7,847 bases of DNA from CAYPTI01 sp964413525 [NCBI: uncultured bacterium] (GCA_964413525.1 CAYPTI010000053.1:3764-11610); one strand, 5' to 3'. Numbered from the stretch's first letter, positions 1 through 6,237 are shown. Made by a program: numbers and translations. Notes: generated by a model from the letters alone, not told the origin.

Positions 1-348
1 CAGAAGCAGGTACCCGATAAGGTTCGTCCCCAGCACGGCGTACGTGATAACGGGTTTGAGCTCAACGCCGGCCAACCGGTCCGGCAACCGGTCGAACAGG
101 TAACGGTCGGTGCACCGGCCCCGGTAACTCTCTCGTCCGGAGGACTCAAGGTACCGTTTCTCCAGATCGGTCAGGGGACAATCCTTCCCCACGACGGTAA
201 TGTAAACTCCCCATGCGACCACCGGAACGTGAAGCAAGGCAGCCGGGAGCCACCAGGCCACCACCAGAATGCCCAGGGTTAAAAACACCAGAAATCCGGC
301 ATGCAGGACAAGAACCGCCCGGGCCATCAACAGTCGTACCGTAGCCAC
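1..348 (-). CDS. DUF2784-family small membrane protein, 3' end outside window
   Basis: The first 116 codons of a minus-strand gene are open to the window edge with no stop. The protein is hydrophobic, with likely membrane segments at residues 10-32, 36-54 and 97-116. Between them lies a conserved-looking stretch: LHVP (39-42), AWGVYI (45-50), then CPLTDLE (57-63). This pattern (an LH-x-P and W-G-V helix, then a CPLT-x-LE motif and an RxxxGxxxY-like segment) matches my memory of the DUF2784 family, whose members are about 120-130 residues, so only a few residues should be missing. The function of that family is unknown. I chose the GTG at 348 because GGAGGG lies 6 bases upstream (355-360). An in-frame ATG at 393 would add 15 residues but has no good ribosome site. 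It is transcribed divergently from the M48 gene. Confidence 0.72.
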   Translation of the reverse strand, partial: MATVRLLMARAVLVLHAGFLVFLTLGILVVAWWLPAALLHVPVVAWGVYITVVGKDCPLTDLEKRYLESSGRESYRGRCTDRYLFDRLPDRLAGVELKPVITYAVLGTNLIGYLLL

Positions 349-600
349 GTCGTACCCTCCGGTTCCTCGGGCTGCAGACCGATCATCAAGCATACATCGG
401 CTGGTTCCCGCCACCAACGGCCCCCCGACCGGTTCGCAACCACAGGGGGCGGTGACGCCAGTTTTTACCTTGCGTGATTTTATGGATAATTCTACCGTCA
501 TCGTGCAACCAGGCCCGGTGGATTCAGCGACCGGCCCGGGACCGGACCGGTTCGAGGCGGATCCCGCCGGCTCATACGGGGGAGCAATTGAGGCGAGACC
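349..600. other. Divergent intergenic region between DUF2784 gene and M48 gene
   Basis: This 252-base stretch separates two divergent genes and should hold promoters for both. The short open frames crossing it look like no family I know. The only AT-rich part is about 461-492. For the M48 gene, GAGG (590-593) sits 7 bases before the GTG at 601 and is the likely ribosome site. A GGGGGAG at 578-584 is probably too far away. Confidence 0.5.
464..490 (+). promoter_or_regulatory. Weak candidate promoter for the M48 gene
   Basis: A -10-like GATAAT (485-490) is preceded by TTTACC (464-469), but the spacer is only 15 bases. TTTTTA (462-467) gives 17 bases but is a poor -35. This is the only AT-rich block in the divergent intergenic region, so it is the best candidate, not a firm one. 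Confidence 0.25.
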
Positions 601-2304
601 GTGAGTCAACTCAAACAGGACGAGCTTCATCCGGAAACCTTCTACGACATCCAGGACGACGCCGCGTGGGGAATCATCCGCCTGATGCCGGTGCTTCTCG
701 TGGTCTACGCTCTCAGCGTCGGGCTGATGGGGGTTGTATTTATCGCCTTTTCCAGCCTGGAGGTCTGGTTGCAGGCGGATCGGACCTACTGGATCCAGGT
801 CTTTCTCGTCTCAGCCGGGATCGGCGTGTTGCTGGCCCTGTTTCACGTCGTCATGGCCTACCGGAAGCCGATTGACGGGATGCTTCAAAAACTCCATGCC
901 GAACCGCTGGACGACGAGGATCATTACCACAAAACCCTCCGCAACGTGGTCCAGGAAATTGCTCTCGCCGCTCCCGTCAAGGAGGTCCGGCCGATGGTGA
1001 TTCCCACGGGTCGGACCAACGCCATGGCCGTGGGAGACCGGGACCGGGCCGTAATCATGATCACGGAAGGAGCCCTGGGCCGGCTTCGGAGGGATGAATT
1101 GCAGGCGGTGGTCGCCCACGAGATGGCCCACGTGGCCTACGGTGATTCCCGGTTGAAATTTTTTACCGCCAGCATCCTGGAAACCTTTGACTTCGTGACC
1201 CTCCGCGATCTGAACCTCGATTCATCCGGCAACCGGGGCACGGGGTTCCGGATTGGAGGCAGCGCCGGTCGCCGGCGAAGCGGCGGAGCCTTCGCCATCC
1301 TGATCCTGGCGCTCATCACCCCGATACTGAAAGGGATCAACCGCCTCGTCTCGACCGGCATCTCCCAGCAGCGGGAATGGCGCGCCGACGCCACCGCAAT
1401 CGAGTACTGTCGGGATCCCCTCGCTCTTGCGTCCGGTCTCTACCGGCTGGGGATCATGCGGGCCAGTTCCTCCTCGGTGGGAGGCAACCCCGCCGTCCGT
1501 TCCTACCGCGACGCGGTCAGTTCCCCGGCCTACGAACCCCTCCTCCTGGTGCCCTTTCAGTCCACGCGGGAGCGAACCGCCGACATCCCCTGGTGGAAGC
1601 GGCTGTTCGAAAGCCATCCTCCGCTGTACAACCGAATCGAGCGGGCGATCAACCTTGCCGGGGTCTCCTATTCCGACCTGACCTCCCACATCAAACGGGA
1701 ACGCCAATCCCCTCACGTACCGGTCCGGGCGCTCCGGGACGACTCCGGGACCCTTCTCAACGATCAGACCTGGTGGGTTCACCACGATGGAGATCAGACT
1801 CAGGTATCCCTCCTCGATCTTCTGACGGGAGGGACGGTTCCTGAACAGTCCCTCGTGGCCCGGGAGGGCGACGAGGAATGGAGCCGGCCTGACGAACACC
1901 CGGAACTGAGCGGCGTCCGGACCATGTTCCGATCCGACGGAGGACACGGCGGCTGCCCCGATTGTGGCTCCCCCCTTCGGCGCCGGTTTTATCTGGGCGT
2001 CCCGATCGAGGCCTGCGTCCTGTGCGGAGGGGTGGCTCTCCCGTGGAGAAAGTTGATTCGACTCGAATCCCGTCACCAGGCGAACGACCTCCCGGACCAC
2101 CTGGGCTCGATTGAGGAGTACGGCGGCTACCACGGATCGAAGGACATTCCCGAGGACGAGGTCATGGAGGGAAACTGCCCCGAATGCGAGACTTCCTTCC
2201 GCAGCAAACGGTTTCGAAGCTCCAGGCTGGTGGTGGATCAGTGCCCGACCTGTGATCTCACCTGGTTTGAGGAGGACGAACTGACCATTGCGTTAAATCT
2301 TTAA
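601..2304 (+). CDS. M48-family membrane zinc metalloprotease with GYF_2-like and double zinc-ribbon C-terminus
   Basis: An HtpX-like M48 peptidase of 567 residues; family members hydrolyse misfolded membrane or envelope proteins. Seen in the sequence: two membrane helices (about 25-50 and 62-87); an NAMAVGDRDRAVIMITEGAL block (140-159); the zinc/catalytic motif HEMAH (173-177); a third hydrophobic segment (about 228-250); and EWRAD (259-263), giving the third zinc ligand Glu259. HtpX proteins are usually near 300 residues, so this one carries about 200 extra. Residues about 388-437 resemble a GYF_2 domain (WWVHHDG, then LLDLLTGG, then SLVAREGDEEW). Two zf-TFIIB-like ribbons follow: C452/C455/C472/C475 and C526/C529/C548/C551, the last ending CDLTWFEEDEL. 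The GTG start has GAGG 7 bases upstream. The family call is secure; the substrate and the role of the C-terminal domains are unknown. lemA follows 102 bases later. Confidence 0.9.
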   Translation: MSQLKQDELHPETFYDIQDDAAWGIIRLMPVLLVVYALSVGLMGVVFIAFSSLEVWLQADRTYWIQVFLVSAGIGVLLALFHVVMAYRKPIDGMLQKLHAEPLDDEDHYHKTLRNVVQEIALAAPVKEVRPMVIPTGRTNAMAVGDRDRAVIMITEGALGRLRRDELQAVVAHEMAHVAYGDSRLKFFTASILETFDFVTLRDLNLDSSGNRGTGFRIGGSAGRRRSGGAFAILILALITPILKGINRLVSTGISQQREWRADATAIEYCRDPLALASGLYRLGIMRASSSSVGGNPAVRSYRDAVSSPAYEPLLLVPFQSTRERTADIPWWKRLFESHPPLYNRIERAINLAGVSYSDLTSHIKRERQSPHVPVRALRDDSGTLLNDQTWWVHHDGDQTQVSLLDLLTGGTVPEQSLVAREGDEEWSRPDEHPELSGVRTMFRSDGGHGGCPDCGSPLRRRFYLGVPIEACVLCGGVALPWRKLIRLESRHQANDLPDHLGSIEEYGGYHGSKDIPEDEVMEGNCPECETSFRSKRFRSSRLVVDQCPTCDLTWFEEDELTIALNL

Positions 2305-2320
2305 TTCGGAATAATTACCC

Positions 2321-2342
2321 CGGCCCGGCCGGATTCGGGCCG
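2321..2342. repeat. GC-rich hairpin between M48 gene and lemA
   Basis: CGGCCCG (2321-2327) and CGGGCCG (2336-2342) form a perfect 7-bp stem with an 8-base loop, 17 bases after the M48 stop. No T tract follows, so it is not a classical terminator. It could attenuate transcription or stabilise mRNA between the two genes. Confidence 0.4.
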
Positions 2343-2406
2343 TCGCCGTGAATTTCGTCAACCAACCGAAAGCGCTATGAACCGATTCAGGAAAGGTGGA
2401 ACCGTC

Positions 2407-2967
2407 ATGTGGGGTGCAGCGATCATCGTCTTGTTTCTGGTCTTGGTCGTCGGGACCTTTGTCTACCTCTACAACCGGCTGGTCACGCTCAAAAACCGGG
2501 TTGACAACGCGTGGAGCCAGATCGAGGTCCAGCTCAAACGGCGCCACGACCTGATCCCGAACCTGGTCGACACGGTCAAGGGATACATGGAACACGAGCG
2601 AGAAACCCTGGAGGCCGTCATCGAGGCCCGCCAGCAGGCGGTGAACATTGACGAAGACGACCTGGCCGGACAGGCCGAGGCGGAGAACTTCCTCACCGAC
2701 ACCCTGAAATCCCTGTTTGCGGTCTCCGAGGATTACCCGGACCTGAAGGCGAACGAAAACTTCATGGACCTCCAGGAAGAACTGACCTCAACGGAGAACA
2801 AGATTAGTTTCGCCCGCCAGCACTACAACGACTCGGTGATGCAGCTGAACAAAACCCGCGAGACCATTCCGTATAACTTCGTCGTTCCCCTGGGTGATTT
2901 CCGGCGCCGGGAATACTTCGAGATCGACGACCCCGAGGAACGGGAGGCCCCCGAGGTCAACTTTTAA
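2407..2967 (+). CDS. lemA: LemA family protein
   Basis: A 186-residue LemA protein, anchored by one N-terminal helix (about 3-22) with the rest forming a long helical bundle. The conserved block is clear: YNRLVTLKNRVDNAWSQIEV (22-41), then QLKRRHDLIPNLVDTVKGYM (42-61), then HERETLEAVIEAR. Later conserved parts are ENFMDLQEELTSTENKISFA and the C-terminal REYFEIDD. The length matches the usual 185-190. I chose ATG 2407 because AGGTGG (2394-2399) lies 7 bases upstream; ATG 2377 would add ten residues before the helix and lacks a ribosome site. LemA genes often neighbour M48/HtpX-type proteases, as here, but typically lemA comes first; here it is second. Its molecular function is not firmly known; a role with the neighbouring protease at the membrane is inferred from context. 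Confidence 0.92.
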   Translation: MWGAAIIVLFLVLVVGTFVYLYNRLVTLKNRVDNAWSQIEVQLKRRHDLIPNLVDTVKGYMEHERETLEAVIEARQQAVNIDEDDLAGQAEAENFLTDTLKSLFAVSEDYPDLKANENFMDLQEELTSTENKISFARQHYNDSVMQLNKTRETIPYNFVVPLGDFRRREYFEIDDPEEREAPEVNF

Positions 2968-2972
2968 TTCCT

Positions 2973-2995
2973 CCCGGAGAATTGAATTCTCCGGG
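2973..2995. terminator. Hairpin between convergent genes, possible bidirectional terminator
   Basis: CCCGGAGAA (2973-2981) pairs perfectly with TTCTCCGGG (2987-2995) around a 5-base TTGAA loop. It starts 5 bases after the lemA stop and ends 21 bases before the stop of the convergent transferase gene, which is where a shared terminator would be expected. Neither side has a run of T after the stem, so intrinsic termination may be inefficient or need a factor. Confidence 0.55.
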
Positions 2996-3016
2996 TGTGA
3001 AGCCCGTGGGGTGGAT

Positions 3017-3703
3017 TCACGAGAGCGTGGGATCAACCGGTTCTCCCTCCGGCTCGGGAACGCCGTTCTCCAGGTAGGGCTCCCAGAATTCGCCGGCCCG
3101 ACCGAGGAACGCCTTCCAATCAGGTAGGGTGTCAACGTCCCGCCACTCCGGAAGCAGCAAACTCCGTCGATCGGTCAACTTCGCCCGGTGCAGGGTACGC
3201 TCGAGAACGTTTCGTTTGCTCCACTGCATGTTGGTCATCAACTTCGGGGTGGGCTCCCCGGCTCCCAGCAAGTAGTAGCCTCCGTCCTCGGCCGGACCGA
3301 TGAGAAGTTCGTCCTCGCTTCGTTTCTCCATCCCGGCCCGGATCCAGTCCAGGGGGAGATCCGGCGTGTCCGATCCCAGCAACACCCCCGGGGTCCCACG
3401 GTGTTCGTGAATCCATTGCTGAGCATACAGCAACCGGTTCCCCAGGTCTCCGCCGGGCTGATCCTCAATGGTGAGGTCAGCGAGTCCGTACCGTTCCCGG
3501 AACCAGCTGCCCGCGCCGGGAGGATCGACAAACAGGACCCAGTCCACGTCCGATTCGTTGAGCCGATCGAAATAACCGGCAAGCCAGACCTCGTACAGAC
3601 CGGCCGCCACCTCCTCACCAACCTCCATCCCCAGCCGGGTCTTCGCCTTCCCGGGGGTCGGTTGTTTGGCCAGAACCCCCACCGTGAATCGATTTGGTTT
3701 CAC
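3017..3703 (-). CDS. TIGR04282 / DUF2064-type glycosyltransferase (nucleotidyltransferase fold)
   Basis: A 228-residue soluble protein with a Rossmann-like nucleotide-sugar/nucleotidyl transferase fold. Motifs in order: VGVLAKQPTPGKAKTRL (8-24), the phosphate-binding start of the fold with the K-x-P-x-PG-x-x-KTRL signature; GGDLGNRL (84-91); GSDTPDLP (110-117) with the metal-binding Asp112; GPAEDGGYYLLG (136-147); MQWSKRNVLERT (159-170); and DVDTLPD (189-195). These match the TIGR04282 family, related to CofC and MobA-like enzymes and named for arsenosugar-cluster members; the natural substrate in most genomes is unknown. The GTG start has AGGAG (minus-strand 3716-3712) 8 bases upstream. It converges on lemA and diverges from dnaA. 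Nothing links it to replication. The last 20 residues are Pro/Glu-rich. Confidence 0.87.
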   Translation of the reverse strand: MKPNRFTVGVLAKQPTPGKAKTRLGMEVGEEVAAGLYEVWLAGYFDRLNESDVDWVLFVDPPGAGSWFRERYGLADLTIEDQPGGDLGNRLLYAQQWIHEHRGTPGVLLGSDTPDLPLDWIRAGMEKRSEDELLIGPAEDGGYYLLGAGEPTPKLMTNMQWSKRNVLERTLHRAKLTDRRSLLLPEWRDVDTLPDWKAFLGRAGEFWEPYLENGVPEPEGEPVDPTLS

Positions 3704-4164
3704 TCAATAAACTCCTTTCCGGGTCGTGGTTCATCCTTAACGAACTGTTTCTCCGACCATCCGTTAGTCCCTGCCCCACCATTACGTCCATACCGACCAG
3801 ACTACCAATTCTCGGCATAAAATCCGACCACCCCCTCCGGCCCGGGCCCACCGGTCCCAAAATTAGGTCAATAACGTTTTGTTAATTTTATCACCGGTTC
3901 ATCCTGCCGGCGGTCCCGGCGACAACCGGGAGGGGACGGGTCGGCGGAACCCAACCAGCATGTCAGTTGCCACCGTTCGGCGTTCCTGTCGTCACCCCGA
4001 ATCCCGCATCACCCGCTTCCGGTTTCCGTTCACAGGACCACTAGACCTATCGACGAATTTAACCCCCGCCCTCGACCATGATCGGTGTTTGCATAAACAG
4101 TTCCAATCACGGTAGCAACGCAGACAAGGAAACAAGCCGATCCTCGGTCGGAAACCTTTCGTGG
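3704..4164. other. Non-coding region left of the dnaA promoter
   Basis: About 460 bases with no convincing gene. It should hold the promoter of the minus-strand transferase, but I see no good -35/-10 pair for it. The stretch 3858-3893 is clearly AT-rich compared with its surroundings. Two small inverted repeats are visible: GGCCCGGGCC (3839-3848) and TCCCGG/CCGGGA around a 6-base loop (3914-3931). Short open frames here have no recognisable content. I looked for rpmH, which often lies next to dnaA, and did not see it. Confidence 0.5.
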
Positions 4165-4194
4165 TTGACCCGCAATTTCAAAGGCGGTTATATT
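4165..4194 (+). promoter_or_regulatory. Sigma70-like promoter upstream of dnaA
   Basis: TTGACC (4165-4170) is followed after 18 bases by TATATT (4189-4194), or after 17 bases by TTATAT (4188-4193). This is the best sigma70-type match I saw in the window. Transcription would begin near 4201, giving a leader of about 300 bases before dnaA that passes through both upstream DnaA-box pairs. DnaA bound there could affect expression; that is inference. Confidence 0.55.
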
Positions 4195-4226
4195 GCCTTC
4201 GGTTCGGAGAAATCAATCAACCGGCC

Positions 4227-4246
4227 TGTGTACAAAATGTGGATAA
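4227..4246 (+). promoter_or_regulatory. Tandem DnaA-box pair, upstream
   Basis: TGTGGATAA (4238-4246) is a perfect DnaA box (reverse complement of TTATCCACA). TGTGTACAA (4227-4235), with two mismatches, lies directly before it in the same orientation, 11 bases start to start. The pair sits about 35-50 bases after the predicted promoter -10 element. Confidence 0.75.
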
Positions 4247-4461
4247 GTTTTTCGTTCCTGCGGAAATGACGAAACGTACCGGACGCAGTCTTCTGACGCC
4301 GCCCCATACGCTTCACTCCCCCGCGGACAGGATTTTCTTTTTTGCTTGGGTACACGTTGCTTATAGGCCGTCTTAACGGGCGTTCCGCCGATCGACTCCC
4401 GAATCGAAGGCGTTTAACTCCGCCCGGGTTTTGAGATTTTTCAAAGAAAGCGGCCGCCGGT

Positions 4462-4481
4462 TGTGGATAACTTGTTAATAA
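4462..4481 (+). promoter_or_regulatory. Tandem DnaA-box pair next to the dnaA start
   Basis: A perfect TGTGGATAA box (4462-4470) is followed by TGTTAATAA (4473-4481, two mismatches), same orientation, again 11 bases start to start. It ends about 20 bases before the dnaA start codon, a position suited to autorepression by DnaA. Confidence 0.78.
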
Positions 4482-4490
4482 CCTGTCGAC

Positions 4491-4494
4491 GGAG
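4491..4494 (+). promoter_or_regulatory. Ribosome binding site that sets the dnaA start
   Basis: GGAG at 4491-4494 is 8 bases before GTG 4503 and only 2 bases before ATG 4497. It overlaps GTG 4494. The spacing favours GTG 4503 as the true start. Confidence 0.5.
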
Positions 4495-4502
4495 TGATGA
4501 TA

Positions 4503-5885
4503 GTGGCTGAAAACATGGTCGAAACCGAGACCGATGCATCCGTGTCTCCCCGCTGGAACGATTTCATGCAGGAGCTTCGAAAAAACCTGCCGACCGTCCA
4601 GGCCGACCTGTTCGGAAGCCGGCTCCGGCTGGTCCGGGAGGAGGAAGAAGAAGTCGTCGCCTCGGTCCCCCGGCCCATGATCAAGAACTGGCTGGAGGAG
4701 AACTTCGGTTCGGTCCTCCAGAACGCCGCCCAATCCGTCTACGGCAAGGGGGTTTCCTTCCGGTTGGAAGCGGCTGAACCGTCCGCTTCCGATCCCTCCG
4801 GGGAGGACGAGGAACCTTCACAATCTGTTAATCGTGCCTTCCCCTTCGGGGAAAACGTCGACTTGAACCGCGACTACACGTTCGAGAATTTCGTGGCCGG
4901 GTCGGGCAACGAATACGCCTACACGGCCGCCCGGGCCATCGCCGATGACCCCACCAACAGCTACAACCCGCTGTTCATATACGGGGGGGTCGGGTTGGGG
5001 AAGACCCACCTCCTTCAGGCCGTCGGCCACAAGGTGAAGGAACGCTGGCAGCAGGCCAACGTGCAATACATTTCCGCCGAGCAGTTTACCAACGAAATCA
5101 TCAACGCCATGCGCGACAACAACAAGAAAAAGGAATTCAAGTACCGCTACCGGAACATCGACATGTTCCTGGTGGACGACGTGCAGTTTTTTGCCAAGAC
5201 CGACCATTCCCAGGAGGAATTCTTCCACACCTTCAACACCCTGTACGAAAACGGGAAGGGCACCGTCTTCTGCAGCGACCGTCCCCCCCAGGACATTCCT
5301 CACATCGAGGAACGACTCCGAAACCGGTTCGAGATGGGCCTCATGGTCGACATCCAGCCCCCCGACTACGAAACCCGGCTCGCCATCCTCCAGTCGAAGG
5401 CCGAACAGGAGGGACTCAACATTCCCCACGAACTGCTGGACTGGGTGGCCCGCAACGTCACCCGGAACGTGCGCCGGCTGGAAGGGTGCCTCACGCGGCT
5501 CGCCATGATGGGCAGCCTGAACGGGGACAGCCTGGACCTCGAGCAGGCCCGGGCCCGGCTGCAGGATCTCGTGACCCCGGAACACAACGCCAGCCCGGTC
5601 CTCACGTTCGATCAGGTGATGGACGAGGTGTCGGAGCATTTCTCGGTCTCCGTGAGCGACCTGAAATCCCGCCGCCGCACCCAGGCCATCGCCGAACCGC
5701 GGCAGGTCGGCATGTACCTCTGTCGTCAGTTAACCAACCGTTCCTACGCCGACATCGGGCAGGAGTTCGGAGGCCGGGACCACTCGACCGTCATGCACGC
5801 CGAACAAAAGATTCAATCCGTCCTGGAGGACCAGACCCCCCTGGCCCGCCACGTGCGGACGCTGAAACAAAAGTTATCCCCCTGA
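4503..5885 (+). CDS. dnaA: Chromosomal replication initiator protein DnaA
   Basis: DnaA, 460 residues from this start. It binds DnaA boxes, forms an ATP-dependent filament at oriC and opens the duplex for helicase loading. Domain I (about 15-90) begins with WNDFMQELRKNLP but is divergent; domain II is short and acidic (about 92-115). Domain III (AAA+) has Walker A GGVGLGKT (161-168), Walker B FLVDDVQFF with Asp225/Asp226, SDRPPQDIP, the arginine-finger segment LRNRFEMGL (Arg275) and sensor 2 NVRRLEG. Domain IV has the helix-turn-helix and the signature GGRDHSTV (423-430). The start is uncertain: GTG 4494, ATG 4497, GTG 4503 and ATG 4515 are in frame; 4503 has the best ribosome-site spacing. 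A DnaA-box pair immediately upstream suggests autoregulation. dnaN follows after 367 bases. Confidence 0.97.
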   Translation: MAENMVETETDASVSPRWNDFMQELRKNLPTVQADLFGSRLRLVREEEEEVVASVPRPMIKNWLEENFGSVLQNAAQSVYGKGVSFRLEAAEPSASDPSGEDEEPSQSVNRAFPFGENVDLNRDYTFENFVAGSGNEYAYTAARAIADDPTNSYNPLFIYGGVGLGKTHLLQAVGHKVKERWQQANVQYISAEQFTNEIINAMRDNNKKKEFKYRYRNIDMFLVDDVQFFAKTDHSQEEFFHTFNTLYENGKGTVFCSDRPPQDIPHIEERLRNRFEMGLMVDIQPPDYETRLAILQSKAEQEGLNIPHELLDWVARNVTRNVRRLEGCLTRLAMMGSLNGDSLDLEQARARLQDLVTPEHNASPVLTFDQVMDEVSEHFSVSVSDLKSRRRTQAIAEPRQVGMYLCRQLTNRSYADIGQEFGGRDHSTVMHAEQKIQSVLEDQTPLARHVRTLKQKLSP

Positions 5886-6040
5886 TTCCCGGAGGGGATC
5901 CCACCCGGACCCCGGTCAAGAGTCCGGCGGATGCTCCCGAGTCCCCTTCGACGTCCTGTCCTCGAGCAACCCCGCTCCTCCAACCCGTGGCCCTGTGAAT
6001 GCCTCGTGGACAACCCGTCAGGGGTTGTGAACCCACGTCG

Positions 6041-6069
6041 TTGACGAATCGTGGAACCACGTGGACAAT
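6041..6069 (+). promoter_or_regulatory. Candidate dnaN promoter overlapping a DnaA-like site
   Basis: TTGACG (6041-6046) and GACAAT (6064-6069) are separated by exactly 17 bases. The -10 overlaps the DnaA-box-like CGTGGACAA (6060-6068), and the spacer contains the short inverted repeat CGTGG-AA-CCACG (6050-6061). Binding of DnaA there would be expected to block this promoter. The -10 matches the consensus at four of six positions. Confidence 0.42.
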
Positions 6070-6201
6070 ACCGGAAATCGGGGATAAAGGGTCCACGGGT
6101 CCGTCGGAACGTCCGCAGGTTGTGACGGATTATCCCCGATGATTTCTTCCTTGAACGCCGAGGATTGAGGCTGTTTTCCACCGACGATTGAACCCCTGCT
6201 T

Positions 6202-6235
6202 CTACTGCTGATTTTTTAACTAGTAACTACAGTAG
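6202..6235. other. Candidate DNA unwinding element with possible DnaA-trios
   Basis: ATTTTTTAACTAGTAACTAC (6211-6230) is 16/20 A or T, the most AT-rich 20-mer I noticed in this spacer. It is preceded by CTACTGCTG (6202-6210), one CTA and two near-CTA triplets. In Bacillus-type origins a DnaA box, a GC-rich gap and CTA/TTA triplets (DnaA-trios) precede melting; here the order is TTTTCCACC (6174-6182), a GC-richer gap of 19 bases, then these triplets. The trio match is imperfect. Confidence 0.4.
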
Positions 6236-6237
6236 CC

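Larger units (their letters stand above)
4227..4502. other. oriC: Origin module upstream of dnaA
   Basis: This stretch lies between the putative dnaA promoter and the dnaA start and contains two perfect DnaA boxes, each with a degenerate partner. A pyrimidine/T-rich run (4333-4347) lies between the pairs, and an AT-rich patch (4472-4482) lies right beside the second pair. With the dnaA-dnaN spacer it would form a bipartite origin, as known in Bacillus and Helicobacter. Which half is melted cannot be shown from sequence alone; the spacer on the other side has the stronger AT-rich element. Confidence 0.62.

Noticed and set aside
481-489. TATGGATAA, one mismatch from a DnaA box, upstream of the M48 gene
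   Set aside because: It is isolated and about 4 kb from the origin; one to two such matches are expected by chance in this length.
1222-2133. 303-residue open frame on the minus strand
   Set aside because: It lies antisense within the well-supported M48 gene, has no family motif, and long antisense frames are common in GC-rich DNA.
3188-3820. 210-residue + strand frame opposite the transferase
   Set aside because: Antisense to a gene with clear family motifs; no motif of its own.
4342-4366. TTGCTT and TTATAG as a second dnaA promoter
   Set aside because: The spacer is only 13 bases, too short for sigma70.
3879-4376. Small overlapping + strand frames (63-78 residues) upstream of dnaA
   Set aside because: No ribosome sites, no recognisable domains, and they cross the promoter and DnaA boxes.
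4818-5639. 273-residue minus-strand frame opposite dnaA
   Set aside because: Shadow of dnaA; composition (Val/Gly/Glu-rich) reflects the reverse of dnaA codons.
5876-5899. ATCCCC...GGGGAT inverted repeat at the dnaA stop as a terminator
   Set aside because: Only 6 bp with a 12-base loop and no T tract; the left arm is better explained as part of the TTATCCCC series.
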